DNA of 64,000 nt from Fictibacillus phosphorivorans (GTDB taxonomy: Bacteria; Bacillota; Bacilli; Bacillales; Fictibacillaceae): assembly GCF_001619875.1 (NCBI RefSeq), contig NZ_LRFC01000001.1, forward strand, positions 783,162-847,161, read 5' to 3'. Made by a program: the position numbers and the translations under genes. This document shows, one piece after another, positions 17,681 through 26,200 of this stretch; position 1 is the stretch's first letter, and the number at the start of each line of letters is the position of its first letter. The notes beneath the pieces were generated by a model. The model was not told where the DNA came from and made no database searches. It saw only the letters and a program-made list of their open reading frames with translations.

Positions 17681-18039
17681 TCGGCTATTTTTTCTTTTTT
17701 CCATGTGTAGTACACAAGTGCCATTCCAATTAAAACAAACAAAGGTTCAAGAATATTGGCTTCGGGACCACTTGTTACACGATGTAATTGGAAAACCCAG
17801 TGAAATAAGATGTTATCGACCGTTAAAAACAAGCCGATCGCAGCTAAAAATCCATGAAAAAATGATGTGCTATAGCGTTTGAAGATATACAGCAGAATTA
17901 GAAATAAAATGACCACGCCAAAAAATACAGCTCCTATTCGTTCGCCTGCTGTTACGGCTTTAAGCTCCCAAGCAAAAACTCTAATGGACCAGTGAGACAT
18001 TACAAATAGACCAAATAAAAAACCAATCCAAATCTTCAT
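17677..18039 (-). CDS. Four-helix membrane protein, DUF2243-like
   Basis: A 120-aa membrane protein with four predicted helices. The stretch containing DNILFHWVFQLHR and the closing LEPLFVLIGMALVYYTW resembles the DUF2243 family; I am not certain of the match. The start at 18039 is supported by AAGGAGCTGTC, and a longer reading frame upstream has no binding site. Its stop codon shares the sequence TTAA (17677-17680) with the stop of the convergent amidase, leaving no room for a terminator between them. Confidence 0.65.
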   Translation of the reverse strand: MKIWIGFLFGLFVMSHWSIRVFAWELKAVTAGERIGAVFFGVVILFLILLYIFKRYSTSFFHGFLAAIGLFLTVDNILFHWVFQLHRVTSGPEANILEPLFVLIGMALVYYTWKKEKIAD

Positions 18040-18167
18040 GACAGCTCCTTCTTTACCTAACAAATTACGACATATTTTATGAATATAGGTTTCATATCTA
18101 TTCAATAATGGTATATAAGTAGGAGGTTTGCAATAATTTTTTGTTTATATAGGGGGATATAGATAAA

Positions 18168-18998
18168 ATGGAGCGCCAATTGAAAGAATTGGGGAAAAAG
18201 ATCATTGATTGTAAATATGATCTGGCGAAGAAGATTGATGAAGTTCGAGTACAGCATGGAGAAAATCCGTCACCTCTAACAGATTTTGTGAAAGAAATTC
18301 GAGGTGAATTATTCTCGTATTTTGGAGAAGCGCTTTATGATGATTTTAAAGTGAGCGAAGAACGATTTATTAAGTGGGGAAAGAAGAATGGTGAACTTGC
18401 GGTACAGTACGAAGTCCCATTGGATACGGCCTTAAGCAGTACGAGATTTTATCGGATTGTTTTGTGGGAATTTATACGCAACGAAATAAAAAATGAACAG
18501 TTTTCGGTTGAAACGGTTTTAAAAGCCGCATCAATCATTGATCCTTTTTTAGATGAAACGGTTCATGCTTTTAGTGTAGCTTATGTCGAAAACAACAACC
18601 GAGTACTCGGATTGGCCCGTGAAGCGATTGAAGAGCTCTCTGTTCCGGTTGTTAGATTGACAAGATCTATTGCTGTTCTTCCACTAGTTGGAACGATTGA
18701 TACACACCGTTCTAAGTTAATTATGGAAACATCGCTGCAAAAATGTATGGAATTGCAGGTCGAACATCTTTTTATCGATTTGTCGGGAGTACCTGTCATT
18801 GATACGATGGTGGCACATAACTTATTTAAAGTGATTAATTCACTCAAACTTTTAGGTGTTAAGGTAACATTAAGTGGTATGCGTCCAGAATTAGCGCAGA
18901 CAGTGGTATCACTGGGAATCAGTTTCGAAGGGTTCTCGATCGCGGGTAACTTATACCAAGAGCTAGAAGCGATGGGAATCGGCCCTCAAACCAAATAG
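18168..18998 (+). CDS. rsbR: RsbR-type stressosome protein with STAS domain
   Basis: Paralogue of RsbRA-RsbRD, the sensor subunits of the stressosome that controls the general stress sigma factor. The 276 residues divide into an N-terminal all-helical, globin-like sensor (about 1-145), a linker, and a C-terminal STAS domain (about 160-270). The phosphorylatable threonine regions are seen as VGTIDTHRSKL and DLSGVPVIDTMVAHNLF. It stands away from any rsbS, rsbT or sigB gene, as do the stand-alone paralogues in B. subtilis. The input signal of the sensor half is unknown. Confidence 0.88.
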   Translation: MERQLKELGKKIIDCKYDLAKKIDEVRVQHGENPSPLTDFVKEIRGELFSYFGEALYDDFKVSEERFIKWGKKNGELAVQYEVPLDTALSSTRFYRIVLWEFIRNEIKNEQFSVETVLKAASIIDPFLDETVHAFSVAYVENNNRVLGLAREAIEELSVPVVRLTRSIAVLPLVGTIDTHRSKLIMETSLQKCMELQVEHLFIDLSGVPVIDTMVAHNLFKVINSLKLLGVKVTLSGMRPELAQTVVSLGISFEGFSIAGNLYQELEAMGIGPQTK

Positions 18999-19091
18999 AA
19001 CGAAGAAATATCTGTTTTTTTGACAGGTATTTTTTTCTTGTATAAAAAGAACGTTTGTTCGCATATAATATATAAAAAAGGAGGTTGCTTC

Positions 19092-19301
19092 ATGACTAGC
19101 ATGTTTTTGAGATGCATCCAGGAAAGGGCTGCGGTTGAGATGATTTATCTTTCCCGAAAAGGGGATATTTCACATCGGTTGGTAATTCCATATTCACTTC
19201 ACGGAGATATCATTAAGGGCTACTGTTCGATTAGAAAAGAAATCCGAACTTTTCACTTGCAAAATATTTTATCTGCCCAATATCGTTTTTTGCCTTCTTA
19301 A
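19092..19301 (+). CDS. Stand-alone WYL-like domain protein
   Basis: A 69-aa protein consisting of little more than a WYL-type beta barrel: AVEMIYLSRKGDISHRLVIPYSLHGD then YCSIRKEIRTFHLQNILSAQY. WYL domains sense ligands, often nucleic acids or nucleotides, usually fused to a helix-turn-helix, which is absent here. The start follows AAAAAAGGAGGTTGCTTC; upstream in-frame codons lack a site. It precedes the YhjD-like gene by 16 nt, so the two are probably co-transcribed. Confidence 0.7.
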   Translation: MTSMFLRCIQERAAVEMIYLSRKGDISHRLVIPYSLHGDIIKGYCSIRKEIRTFHLQNILSAQYRFLPS

Positions 19302-19317
19302 GATCGGGGGAATTGTC

Positions 19318-19677
19318 GTGCAATACGGAAGCGAAGAAGAGCGTTCGCTCATTGAGAAATTTGTAATGTATCCGATCCTACTCACCGTGTTTAACCGGGA
19401 CCTGCAAATTATTAACGGCTCTCCATTTAAATTAAGGCAACCATATGTCGCATTAATCGAACAGATTATGAATCAAATCAGTAAAGACCTATTTGATGTA
19501 AGAGTTGAACTGAGAAAAAGAAGAATAAAGGTGATGGATGGCAAGCGTGAAGGAGATATTACAGAATACGAGATATTTATACGAGGGTACCGAGAAATCA
19601 TGCGATTTCCGAACATTCATTTAAAAAACAAAACTGAAACGCTGATGCTTTCATACCTTCACGTTTTAGCGGAATAA
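19318..19677 (+). CDS. YhjD-like small protein
   Basis: A 119-aa soluble, mostly helical and highly charged protein (ELRKRRIKVMDGKREGD). Length and pattern resemble Bacillus YhjD, a poorly known sporulation-associated protein; I give this from memory of the family, not from a search. The GTG start lies behind GGGGGAATTGTC. It lies directly after the WYL mini-protein gene. Confidence 0.6.
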   Translation: MQYGSEEERSLIEKFVMYPILLTVFNRDLQIINGSPFKLRQPYVALIEQIMNQISKDLFDVRVELRKRRIKVMDGKREGDITEYEIFIRGYREIMRFPNIHLKNKTETLMLSYLHVLAE

Positions 19678-19770
19678 ATCAAAAACATTTAGTTTCCTTT
19701 TTTATTCCAACTGTATACAATAAATGCAGAATATTTGATGATAATAGATCATTAGAAATTGAGGAACCGA

Positions 19771-20418
19771 ATGGAACACTTTATTCAGCTTGCGAGACAA
19801 TTGAATAAGGAGATCATGATTGAAAGCAAAAGTCCGTATGACCCGGTATGTCCGGTACATACTCCGCATCCTTGGCAAATGATAGGCTGTGGTAATTATG
19901 CGGCTGTTTTTGTACATCCGGACTACCCTCATTATGTCGTTAAAATTTATGGTAGGGATGAACACGGTCTTCTGGAAGAAAAGAAAGTATATGAGCGATT
20001 AGGGACTCATCCGTCATTTTCTATTTGTTATTACACAGAAAGCAGGTACTTAATTTTAAAACGAATCCAAGGTGTCACTCTTTATGACTGTGTACATAAA
20101 GGAATTAAAATCCCTGAGCATATCATTTATGACATCGATGAAGCGTTGAGATATGCAAGAAGGAAAGGATTAAAACCAAGTGACGTACATGGAAAGAATG
20201 TAATGATCTCAGGCAATAAAGGGATTATTGTGGATGTTTCTGATTTTTATAAAATGGAAGATTGCCGAAAATGGAAAGACTTGCGTAAAGCGTATTTCAC
20301 GTTTTACAAAAAAACACTTTACCACTTTCCTGTAAAAATACCATATTTTGTTTTAAATGGTATCCGTGTAGGGTATAGGTATTATAGAATGTTAAAATCA
20401 TATAAAGCAGTCAAATAA
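19771..20418 (+). CDS. yrzF: Probable Ser/Thr protein kinase, YrzF type
   Basis: A 215-aa minimal kinase. Visible features are the glycine loop substitute GCGNYAAVF, lysine in YVVKIYG, the catalytic loop KPSDVHGKNVMI with Asp and Asn, and VDVSDFY at the DFG position, where the glycine is lost. The C-terminal lobe is short. ATG 19771 is used because GAGGAACC lies just before it; an in-frame TTG 12 nt upstream has no site. B. subtilis YrzF is of the same size and class. Substrate unknown. Confidence 0.75.
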   Translation: MEHFIQLARQLNKEIMIESKSPYDPVCPVHTPHPWQMIGCGNYAAVFVHPDYPHYVVKIYGRDEHGLLEEKKVYERLGTHPSFSICYYTESRYLILKRIQGVTLYDCVHKGIKIPEHIIYDIDEALRYARRKGLKPSDVHGKNVMISGNKGIIVDVSDFYKMEDCRKWKDLRKAYFTFYKKTLYHFPVKIPYFVLNGIRVGYRYYRMLKSYKAVK

Positions 20419-20443
20419 TAGGATGAAATACCTATAAAAAACA

Positions 20444-20473
20444 TTGGCTAAAATTACCTTTATAGGATATAAT
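20444..20473 (+). promoter_or_regulatory. Sigma-A promoter of the riboswitch-diguanylate cyclase transcript
   Basis: TTGGCT at 20444-20449, 18-bp spacer, perfect TATAAT at 20468-20473. It places the start of transcription about 12-15 nt before the aptamer. Confidence 0.6.
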
Positions 20474-20492
20474 ATCTATAAATCTATAGAAA

Positions 20493-20587
20493 CCTTTGTT
20501 ATTAAGGGCAAACCAGTTGAAAAGCTGGGACGCAAAGCTATGGGCCTAAAGTATGGTAAACATGCAATGGCAGCCGGTTGCCAAAGG
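20493..20587 (+). ncRNA. Cyclic-di-GMP riboswitch aptamer (GEMM-I)
   Basis: The conserved core is clear: GGGCAAACC, then a hairpin CCAG-TTGAAAAG-CTGG with a GAAA element, GGGACGCAAAGC, GGGCCTAAAG, and the closing GGCAGCCGGTTGCC. P1 is formed by CCTTTG (20493-20498) and CAAAGG (20582-20587). The promoter is upstream and an intrinsic terminator lies at 20723-20752, before a GGDEF gene. It therefore reads the cyclic-di-GMP level and sets transcription of a cyclic-di-GMP-making enzyme. Confidence 0.92.
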
Positions 20588-20596
20588 GAAGCGGAC

Positions 20597-20718
20597 TAAT
20601 GTTTCGTTAGAAGTTGAATCGTAAAGTATGTTCTTGAAGATGAAGTGTCATTTATTGAAACACGAAAATCATCTTGGGAACAAAAACTGACATAGCGATT
20701 CGATGCCTACCAACATTA
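20597..20718 (+). other. Second structured RNA domain between aptamer and terminator
   Basis: Nested complementary segments occupy the spacer: TAATGT/ACATTA (20597-20602, 20713-20718), GAATCG/CGATTC (20616-20621, 20696-20701), GTTC/GAAC (20630-20633, 20678-20681), AAGATGA/TCATCTT (20637-20643, 20669-20675) and GTGT/ACAC (20645-20648, 20660-20663). There is no ORF. It may be an unusually long expression platform or a second RNA element. Confidence 0.5.
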
Positions 20719-20722
20719 ATTA

Positions 20723-20752
20723 AGCCATTCCCTAATTGGGTAATGGCTTTTT
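20723..20752 (+). terminator. Riboswitch-controlled terminator
   Basis: AGCCATTCCC pairs with GGGTAATGGCT (one bulged T) over a TAATT loop, followed by five T. It stands 35 bp before the GGDEF gene start and is the natural output of the GEMM aptamer. Confidence 0.85.
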
Positions 20753-20787
20753 GTATGTAATTTTTCTAGATATGAGGGGTTGCAGAA

Positions 20788-21732
20788 ATGGAAAACTTCC
20801 AACTAGACTTGCGCACACTCAAAAGAAACTTGTTTACAGACTTTCTGAGTTCTATTCCAAACATGATACATACCCACAAAGAGCATCTTAACCGATATGA
20901 TGATTTTCATACGTTTCTAAATGGTTTTGTTCAGCAATACGAAAAGATATTAGTAAAGTTTTTACGGGGAATTGTTCATGCGGTTTTTTTACCGGAAGAA
21001 CGGTTTGAATTATTTTTAAGAAAAGCCGAGAAAATGGCTTTTCGGTCTGGCATTCATTTTTTAAGACATCAGCATATTCCACATCAGGTTCTAGCTTGCT
21101 TTACAAACAGTATCAGTGAATCTGTTCTGCAGCAAGTAAAAAAACAAACAATGAATGAATCGCTTTTTGTTCAACTTTTTATGCTGGACAGATGGAACCG
21201 AATTTCGCATCGATCCGTTACAGGATTCTTAAGCGGATTTTCAGCAGAGCAATTTAAAGATTTAAAAGAAATAAGTATACGCGATCCGTTGACTAACCTT
21301 TATAACCGGCGCTACTTCTATGATTGTTTGGAAAAAGAGTTAAAGAAGACGCACAAACTAAACCTCCCGCTTACACTAGTTATGTTTGATATTAATAACT
21401 TTAAACAGATTAATGATGAGTATGGTCATCTTGCTGGAGATGAAATGCTTCAGCAGATCGCTGAGCTTTCAAAACGCTTAAAACTGTTTTCCGGATTTAG
21501 ATTTGGCGGAGATGAATTTGTATTTCTTCTGCCAGGAATTACAGAAGCGGAAGCCTATATACTTGTTGAAAAGATGGAGAGCCAATTGATGGGTTGGAAC
21601 AATTCAATATCACTTGCTTACGGGGCAATAGAACTACTCGCAGATGCGTGTGAAAACATTGATTATTACCTTCAACTGGCTGACGAACGGATGTATACGA
21701 ACAAACGAGAAGTAAAAACGTGTGAAACATAA
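20788..21732 (+). CDS. Soluble diguanylate cyclase (GGDEF)
   Basis: A 314-aa enzyme making cyclic-di-GMP from two GTP. Residues 1-165 are a helical, non-membrane input domain of unknown ligand; 166-310 are the GGDEF domain with DPLTNLYNRRYF, MFDINNFKQINDEYGHLAGDE and an intact FRFGGDEF. The RxxD inhibitory I-site normally found just upstream of GGDEF is missing (the stretch is LKLFSGFRF). With product feedback absent in the protein, control by the upstream cyclic-di-GMP riboswitch gains weight. GAGGGGTTGCAGAA precedes the ATG. A second cyclase gene follows 65 nt downstream. Confidence 0.9.
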   Translation: MENFQLDLRTLKRNLFTDFLSSIPNMIHTHKEHLNRYDDFHTFLNGFVQQYEKILVKFLRGIVHAVFLPEERFELFLRKAEKMAFRSGIHFLRHQHIPHQVLACFTNSISESVLQQVKKQTMNESLFVQLFMLDRWNRISHRSVTGFLSGFSAEQFKDLKEISIRDPLTNLYNRRYFYDCLEKELKKTHKLNLPLTLVMFDINNFKQINDEYGHLAGDEMLQQIAELSKRLKLFSGFRFGGDEFVFLLPGITEAEAYILVEKMESQLMGWNNSISLAYGAIELLADACENIDYYLQLADERMYTNKREVKTCET

Positions 21733-21797
21733 AATATATACAGGGACCTTGTGCTATGATTTTCCAATATAGCATAGAGGCGAAGGAAGATGCCTAC

Positions 21798-22871
21798 ATG
21801 AGAGATTTATTTGTAATAACAGAACACAGGTCTGAAAACATATCCTCTTTTTTGCGATGGTTCTTTCTAGTTCTTTGCATCCCGTTATTTTACTATCCTC
21901 CTTTTTCAAATGTATTGAACTATGAAACAGATACGTTTCCATTGCTGTTGGCGATAGGAATACTATACATGACCTCAACGCAAATCGTTCTACATAAATG
22001 TCATGAAAAATCCGTGCACTATCGCTTTTTTACTAGAGGCGGCATTGTTTTTGACTATATTGCTTACGTGTGGCTCATGCAGTTATCTGGAGGAGCAGAA
22101 AGTCCGTTTGTTTCAGTTGGTTATTTAATTGTTATTCACGCAGCGCTTTATTGGAGATTGAAGGGCGCTTTCTTGTTAGGAGCAGCAAGCTTTAGTATCC
22201 TGCTGTTCTTTTTTATACGAGACAGCGGTTATCAAGACACCATGGCTTCCTTTGAATTTTTTATGAAAAGCTGCTTCTTGTGGCTGATCGCATTGTATGG
22301 CGGTATTATCGCATCTAAAGAAAGACAGCATTATCTTGAAAAAAACATGTATCAGCTTCAATCCGAACAAGATTACTTAACAGGTTTGCTTAATCATAGA
22401 AAATTTCAAGAAGATGTATTAGAAAAAACAAAACAAAATAAGCCATTCACCCTTGTGCTTTGTGACATTGACCGATTCAAAAATTTTAATGACCAGCACG
22501 GTCACTTGATTGGTGATGAAGTGCTTAAGCTCGTAGGGTCTACATTTAAACGATACATCTCTTTAAAAGACGGAGAAGCTTATCGGTATGGCGGCGAAGA
22601 ATTTGCGTGGATTTTGCATACAGCTAGCAAAAATGAAGTAAAAAAGATGATTGAATCCGTCAACATCCACTTAAGAAGATATCCTTATACGATAGGAAAT
22701 GAACCGTTACCCGTAACATTGAGTTACGGTATAGCCATTTATTCAGCTGGTGAAAAGCCTGCCGAAATCATTCAAAGAGCGGATACGCTTTTGTATGAAG
22801 CGAAGTCAGCTGGAAGAAATACAGTAAAATTGGATACAATCAAAATCGAGGAAAATCAGCTAATGATGTAG
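21798..22871 (+). CDS. Membrane-bound diguanylate cyclase (GGEEF)
   Basis: A 357-aa protein with about six membrane helices in residues 15-185 and a C-terminal GGDEF domain: DYLTGLLNHRKF, LCDIDRFKNFNDQHGHLIGDE, and RYGGEEFAW as active site. The RxxD I-site is degenerate (SLKDGEAYRYGG). ATG 21798 is chosen because AAGGAAG at 21783-21789 is well spaced; the upstream in-frame ATG at 21756 has no site. Probably co-transcribed with the preceding cyclase and so also under the riboswitch. The signal sensed by the membrane part is unknown. Confidence 0.88.
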   Translation: MRDLFVITEHRSENISSFLRWFFLVLCIPLFYYPPFSNVLNYETDTFPLLLAIGILYMTSTQIVLHKCHEKSVHYRFFTRGGIVFDYIAYVWLMQLSGGAESPFVSVGYLIVIHAALYWRLKGAFLLGAASFSILLFFFIRDSGYQDTMASFEFFMKSCFLWLIALYGGIIASKERQHYLEKNMYQLQSEQDYLTGLLNHRKFQEDVLEKTKQNKPFTLVLCDIDRFKNFNDQHGHLIGDEVLKLVGSTFKRYISLKDGEAYRYGGEEFAWILHTASKNEVKKMIESVNIHLRRYPYTIGNEPLPVTLSYGIAIYSAGEKPAEIIQRADTLLYEAKSAGRNTVKLDTIKIEENQLMM

Positions 22872-22887
22872 CGGTTTTCTTTTTTTG
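22851..22887 (+). terminator. Terminator overlapping the end of the second cyclase gene
   Basis: GAAAA/TTTTC and GCTA/TAGC helices, separated by a 2-nt internal loop, are followed by a run of seven T. Confidence 0.65.
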
Positions 22888-22951
22888 TTAAGGTGGTTCA
22901 ATATTAAAGAATTGTTCCTAAAGGATTTTGTATGAATCTCTTCTTTGGTAA

Positions 22952-23083
22952 GTTGATTGGAGTGTAAGGTGTGAGACTCTCGGCTAGGACAGGCGGGCAG
23001 GTGAGACACTTAAGAGTGAAACGTTCGAATGTGACTCACCGCCTGCCCCGCGGAAAGCGAAGCACCTGAAACGGAAATCGACC
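22952..23083. repeat. Intergenic dyad repeat, copy A
   Basis: About 132 bp from GTTGATTGGAGTGTAAGG to ACGGAAATCGACC. The terminal GTTGATT and AATC-ACC are inverted; inside, GGGCAGGTGAGACAC faces GTGACTCACCGCCTGCCC. It lies between the diguanylate cyclase terminator and addB. It shares over 80 percent by eye with copy B. Confidence 0.88.
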
Positions 23084-23177
23084 GCTATTAAGAGCAACCT
23101 TGATAAAACAGCCTTTTATTAAGAAAGCTATCCTTTAAATACCAGCTGTAAGGGCTCGTTTTTGAGGATGCGAGCCT

Positions 23178-23205
23178 TTGCCGTCCTGCTAGATTATGAG
23201 ATAAT
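23178..23205 (+). promoter_or_regulatory. Possible promoter of the addBA-sbcDC operon
   Basis: TTGCCG (23178-23183), 16-bp spacer, GATAAT (23200-23205), 38 bp before the addB start. Modest match. A hairpin GGCTCG/CGAGCC lies immediately upstream (23153-23176). Confidence 0.4.
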
Positions 23206-23243
23206 AGAAACAGAATATATGTACGGAACAGGGGATGAACAAA

Positions 23244-26200
23244 ATGAGTCTGCAATATATCATGGGACGATCCGGCAGCGGAAAGTCCCACTCTGTCTTT
23301 ATGGAGATTCAAAGTAAACTTAAAGACGATCCAACCGGAAACCCGATCGTCTATCTGGTTCCAGATCAGATGACTTTTCAATCAGAATATAAACTTGCAT
23401 CCACCCCTGGATTAGCAGGAATGATGCGAGCACAAGTGTTCAGTTTTTCAAGACTTGCTTGGCGTGTTCTTGGTGAGACCGGTGGCATGACAAGAATGCA
23501 TATCACTTCTACGGGAATACGAATGATGCTTCGTAAAATCATCGAACACAAAAAAGAAGAACTGAAAATATTTAAGAAAGCATCAGAACAAAGCGGATTT
23601 TACGAACTGCTGGAGCTAATGACAACAGAGCTGAAACGTTATTGTGTGAGTACAGATGACCTTACATGGAACGCGGAAACTCTTCTCGCCCTCGGTCAAA
23701 AAGAGAATAATAAGAAGGTGCTCCAAGATAAATTATCCGATCTCAGCATCATCTCAGGTGCACTTGAACAATCACTCGCTGGCAAATATCTGGATTCTGA
23801 AGATTATTTAAGACTGCTTCAAGAAAAGCTGCCTTATGCTGAGAGTATAAAAAATAGTGAAATTTACATAGATGGATTTCATTCTTTTACACCTCAAGAG
23901 CTTGAAGTTGTCGCAGCTTTAATGGCACATGCAAAAAAAGTCACGATTTCACTAACAACAGATGAATCCAGTCAACCAGAATCAGATCCGCATGAACTTG
24001 ATACGTTTTACATGACAAAGAAGACGGTTCAAGTTCTTAGTAAGCAGGCGAAGGAACTTGGTGTGGAACTAGAAGAACCGATTTTTCTTAACGAAAGTCC
24101 TAAATTTACTTCTCAAGCGATTGCTCATATCGAAAAGCAATATGACAGAAGACCTGCCGTTCAATCATCGGACGATGAAGGTATTCATGTTGCGGCTGCT
24201 GTAAATGTAAGGTCAGAAGTGGAAGGTGCAGCAAGAAAGATAGTAGAGCTTGTAAGAGATCATGGATATAGATACCGAGATGTAGCTGTTACGGTTCGAA
24301 ACGCTGGTAGCTATCAGACGCTTATTGAGACCGTTTTTTCAGACTATGGCATTCCCGTTTTTCTGGATCAAAAAAAATCTATGCTTCATCATCCGCTTAT
24401 TGAACTTATTCGTTCCTCACTAGATGTTGTTTTAAAAAATTGGCGGTATGAAGCCGTTTTTCGTGCGGTTAAAACAGATATGCTCTATCCGCTTGATGAA
24501 ATTAGAAAAACTACCTCTGAGATGAGACGGTGCATGGATGAACTCGAAAACTATGTGTTAGCGCTTGGTATTCAAGGCAAGAGGTGGACAGATCCTAAGC
24601 CATGGAAATATAAAAGATTCAGAGGATTTGAGTCAGAAGACTTTGGTAAAACAAGCCGGGACGATGAAAAAGAACAATTGATTAATGATCTGCGTGACAT
24701 GATTGTATCGCCTTTAAACCGTCTGTCAAAAGGGCTTTTAGCTAGCAGAAACGTTATTGATTATTGTAAAACCCTTTATCAGTATTTAGAAGATCTGCAT
24801 GTCCCGATGAAACTTGAGCGCTTAAGACTGCAAGCAGAGTCTTCCGGAAAACTAAGAGCAGCGTCTGAACATGGTCAGGTTTGGAATGCGGTGTTAAATC
24901 TGTTAGATGAAATGGTAGAGCTTACGGGCGACGAAGAACTATCAAAAGATACATGGATGCAGATGCTTGAAACGGGTCTTGAGAGTATGAAGTTCGCCTT
25001 GGTTCCGCCATCGTTAGATCAAGTTTTAGTAGGGACGATGGAGAGATCAAGATTTACCGATGTAAAAGTAAATTTTGTGCTTGGTGTAAACGATGGCGTA
25101 ATACCTCTTAAACCAAAAGATGATGGGCTGCTTTCAGAAGATGAACGGGAATCCCTCGAGCGAAACGGCCTTGTACTTGCGCCGACAGCACGGAGAAAGC
25201 TGCTCGATGAACAATTTATGATATATCTTGCCTTAACAAATGGTAGTGATCATTTGTTTGTTTCGTATGCCCTTGCAGATGAGGAAGGTAAGACACTGCA
25301 GCCTTCAATGGTTATTCAGCGGCTGCGTGACCTTTTTCCTTCTTTGAAAGAAGAGCTATATCAAAACGAACCAACTATTCAATCGGGTTTAGACTTTATA
25401 CAGCACCCTGTTAAGAGTGTATCCTTTTTAAGTTCACAGCTGAGAGAATGGAAAAAAGGATATCCAATTTCACCTGTTTGGTGGGATGTTTACAACTGGG
25501 TTATAACAAATGAGAAACATAGCCATTACGCAAAAAGAGCATTATCGAGCCTGTTTTATTTTAACCGTGAGGCACCACTTAGTTCTTCTGTTTCGCGGGA
25601 TCTGTATGGTGAGAAGATTTTAACGAGTATCTCTAGAATGGAACTTTTCCAGTCATGTCCGTTTTCGCAGTTTATGTCGTATGGATTAAAACTAAGAGAA
25701 CGACAAATGTACAAACTCGAAGCTCCTGATATCGGACAATTATTTCACGCTGCCTTAAAACAGATGAATGATGCCCTTTTGCAAAGAAGAGTTTCTTGGG
25801 GTGATCTTTCAAAAGGGGATTGTTACCGGCTGGCGGGAGATATTGTAGAGCTGCTTGCACCGCAACTTCAGCATGAAATCTTATTAAGTTCAAACCGTCA
25901 TCTTTATATAAAAAAGAAGCTTAAAGAAGTAGTTGGAAAAGCCTCGCACATTTTAAGCCAGCATGCAAAGGCAAGTGGATTTACTCCTGCTGGTCTTGAA
26001 CTTGCATTCGGAGCGGGTGGGACATTGCCTCCATTGATCTATACGTTGCCAAACGGAACAACGATGGAAGTGATTGGACGTATTGACCGTGTTGATACTG
26101 CAAAGAGCTCTAAAGGACTTCTTATGCGTGTGATTGATTACAAATCGAGCTCTACAGGTCTGAACTTAGCTGAGCTGTATCACGGAATCGCCCTGCAGAT

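Noticed and set aside
22952..23083. Insertion sequence or MITE with known transposase
   Set aside because: No ORF in any copy and no target-site duplications that I can see; it is kept as a repeat of unknown origin.
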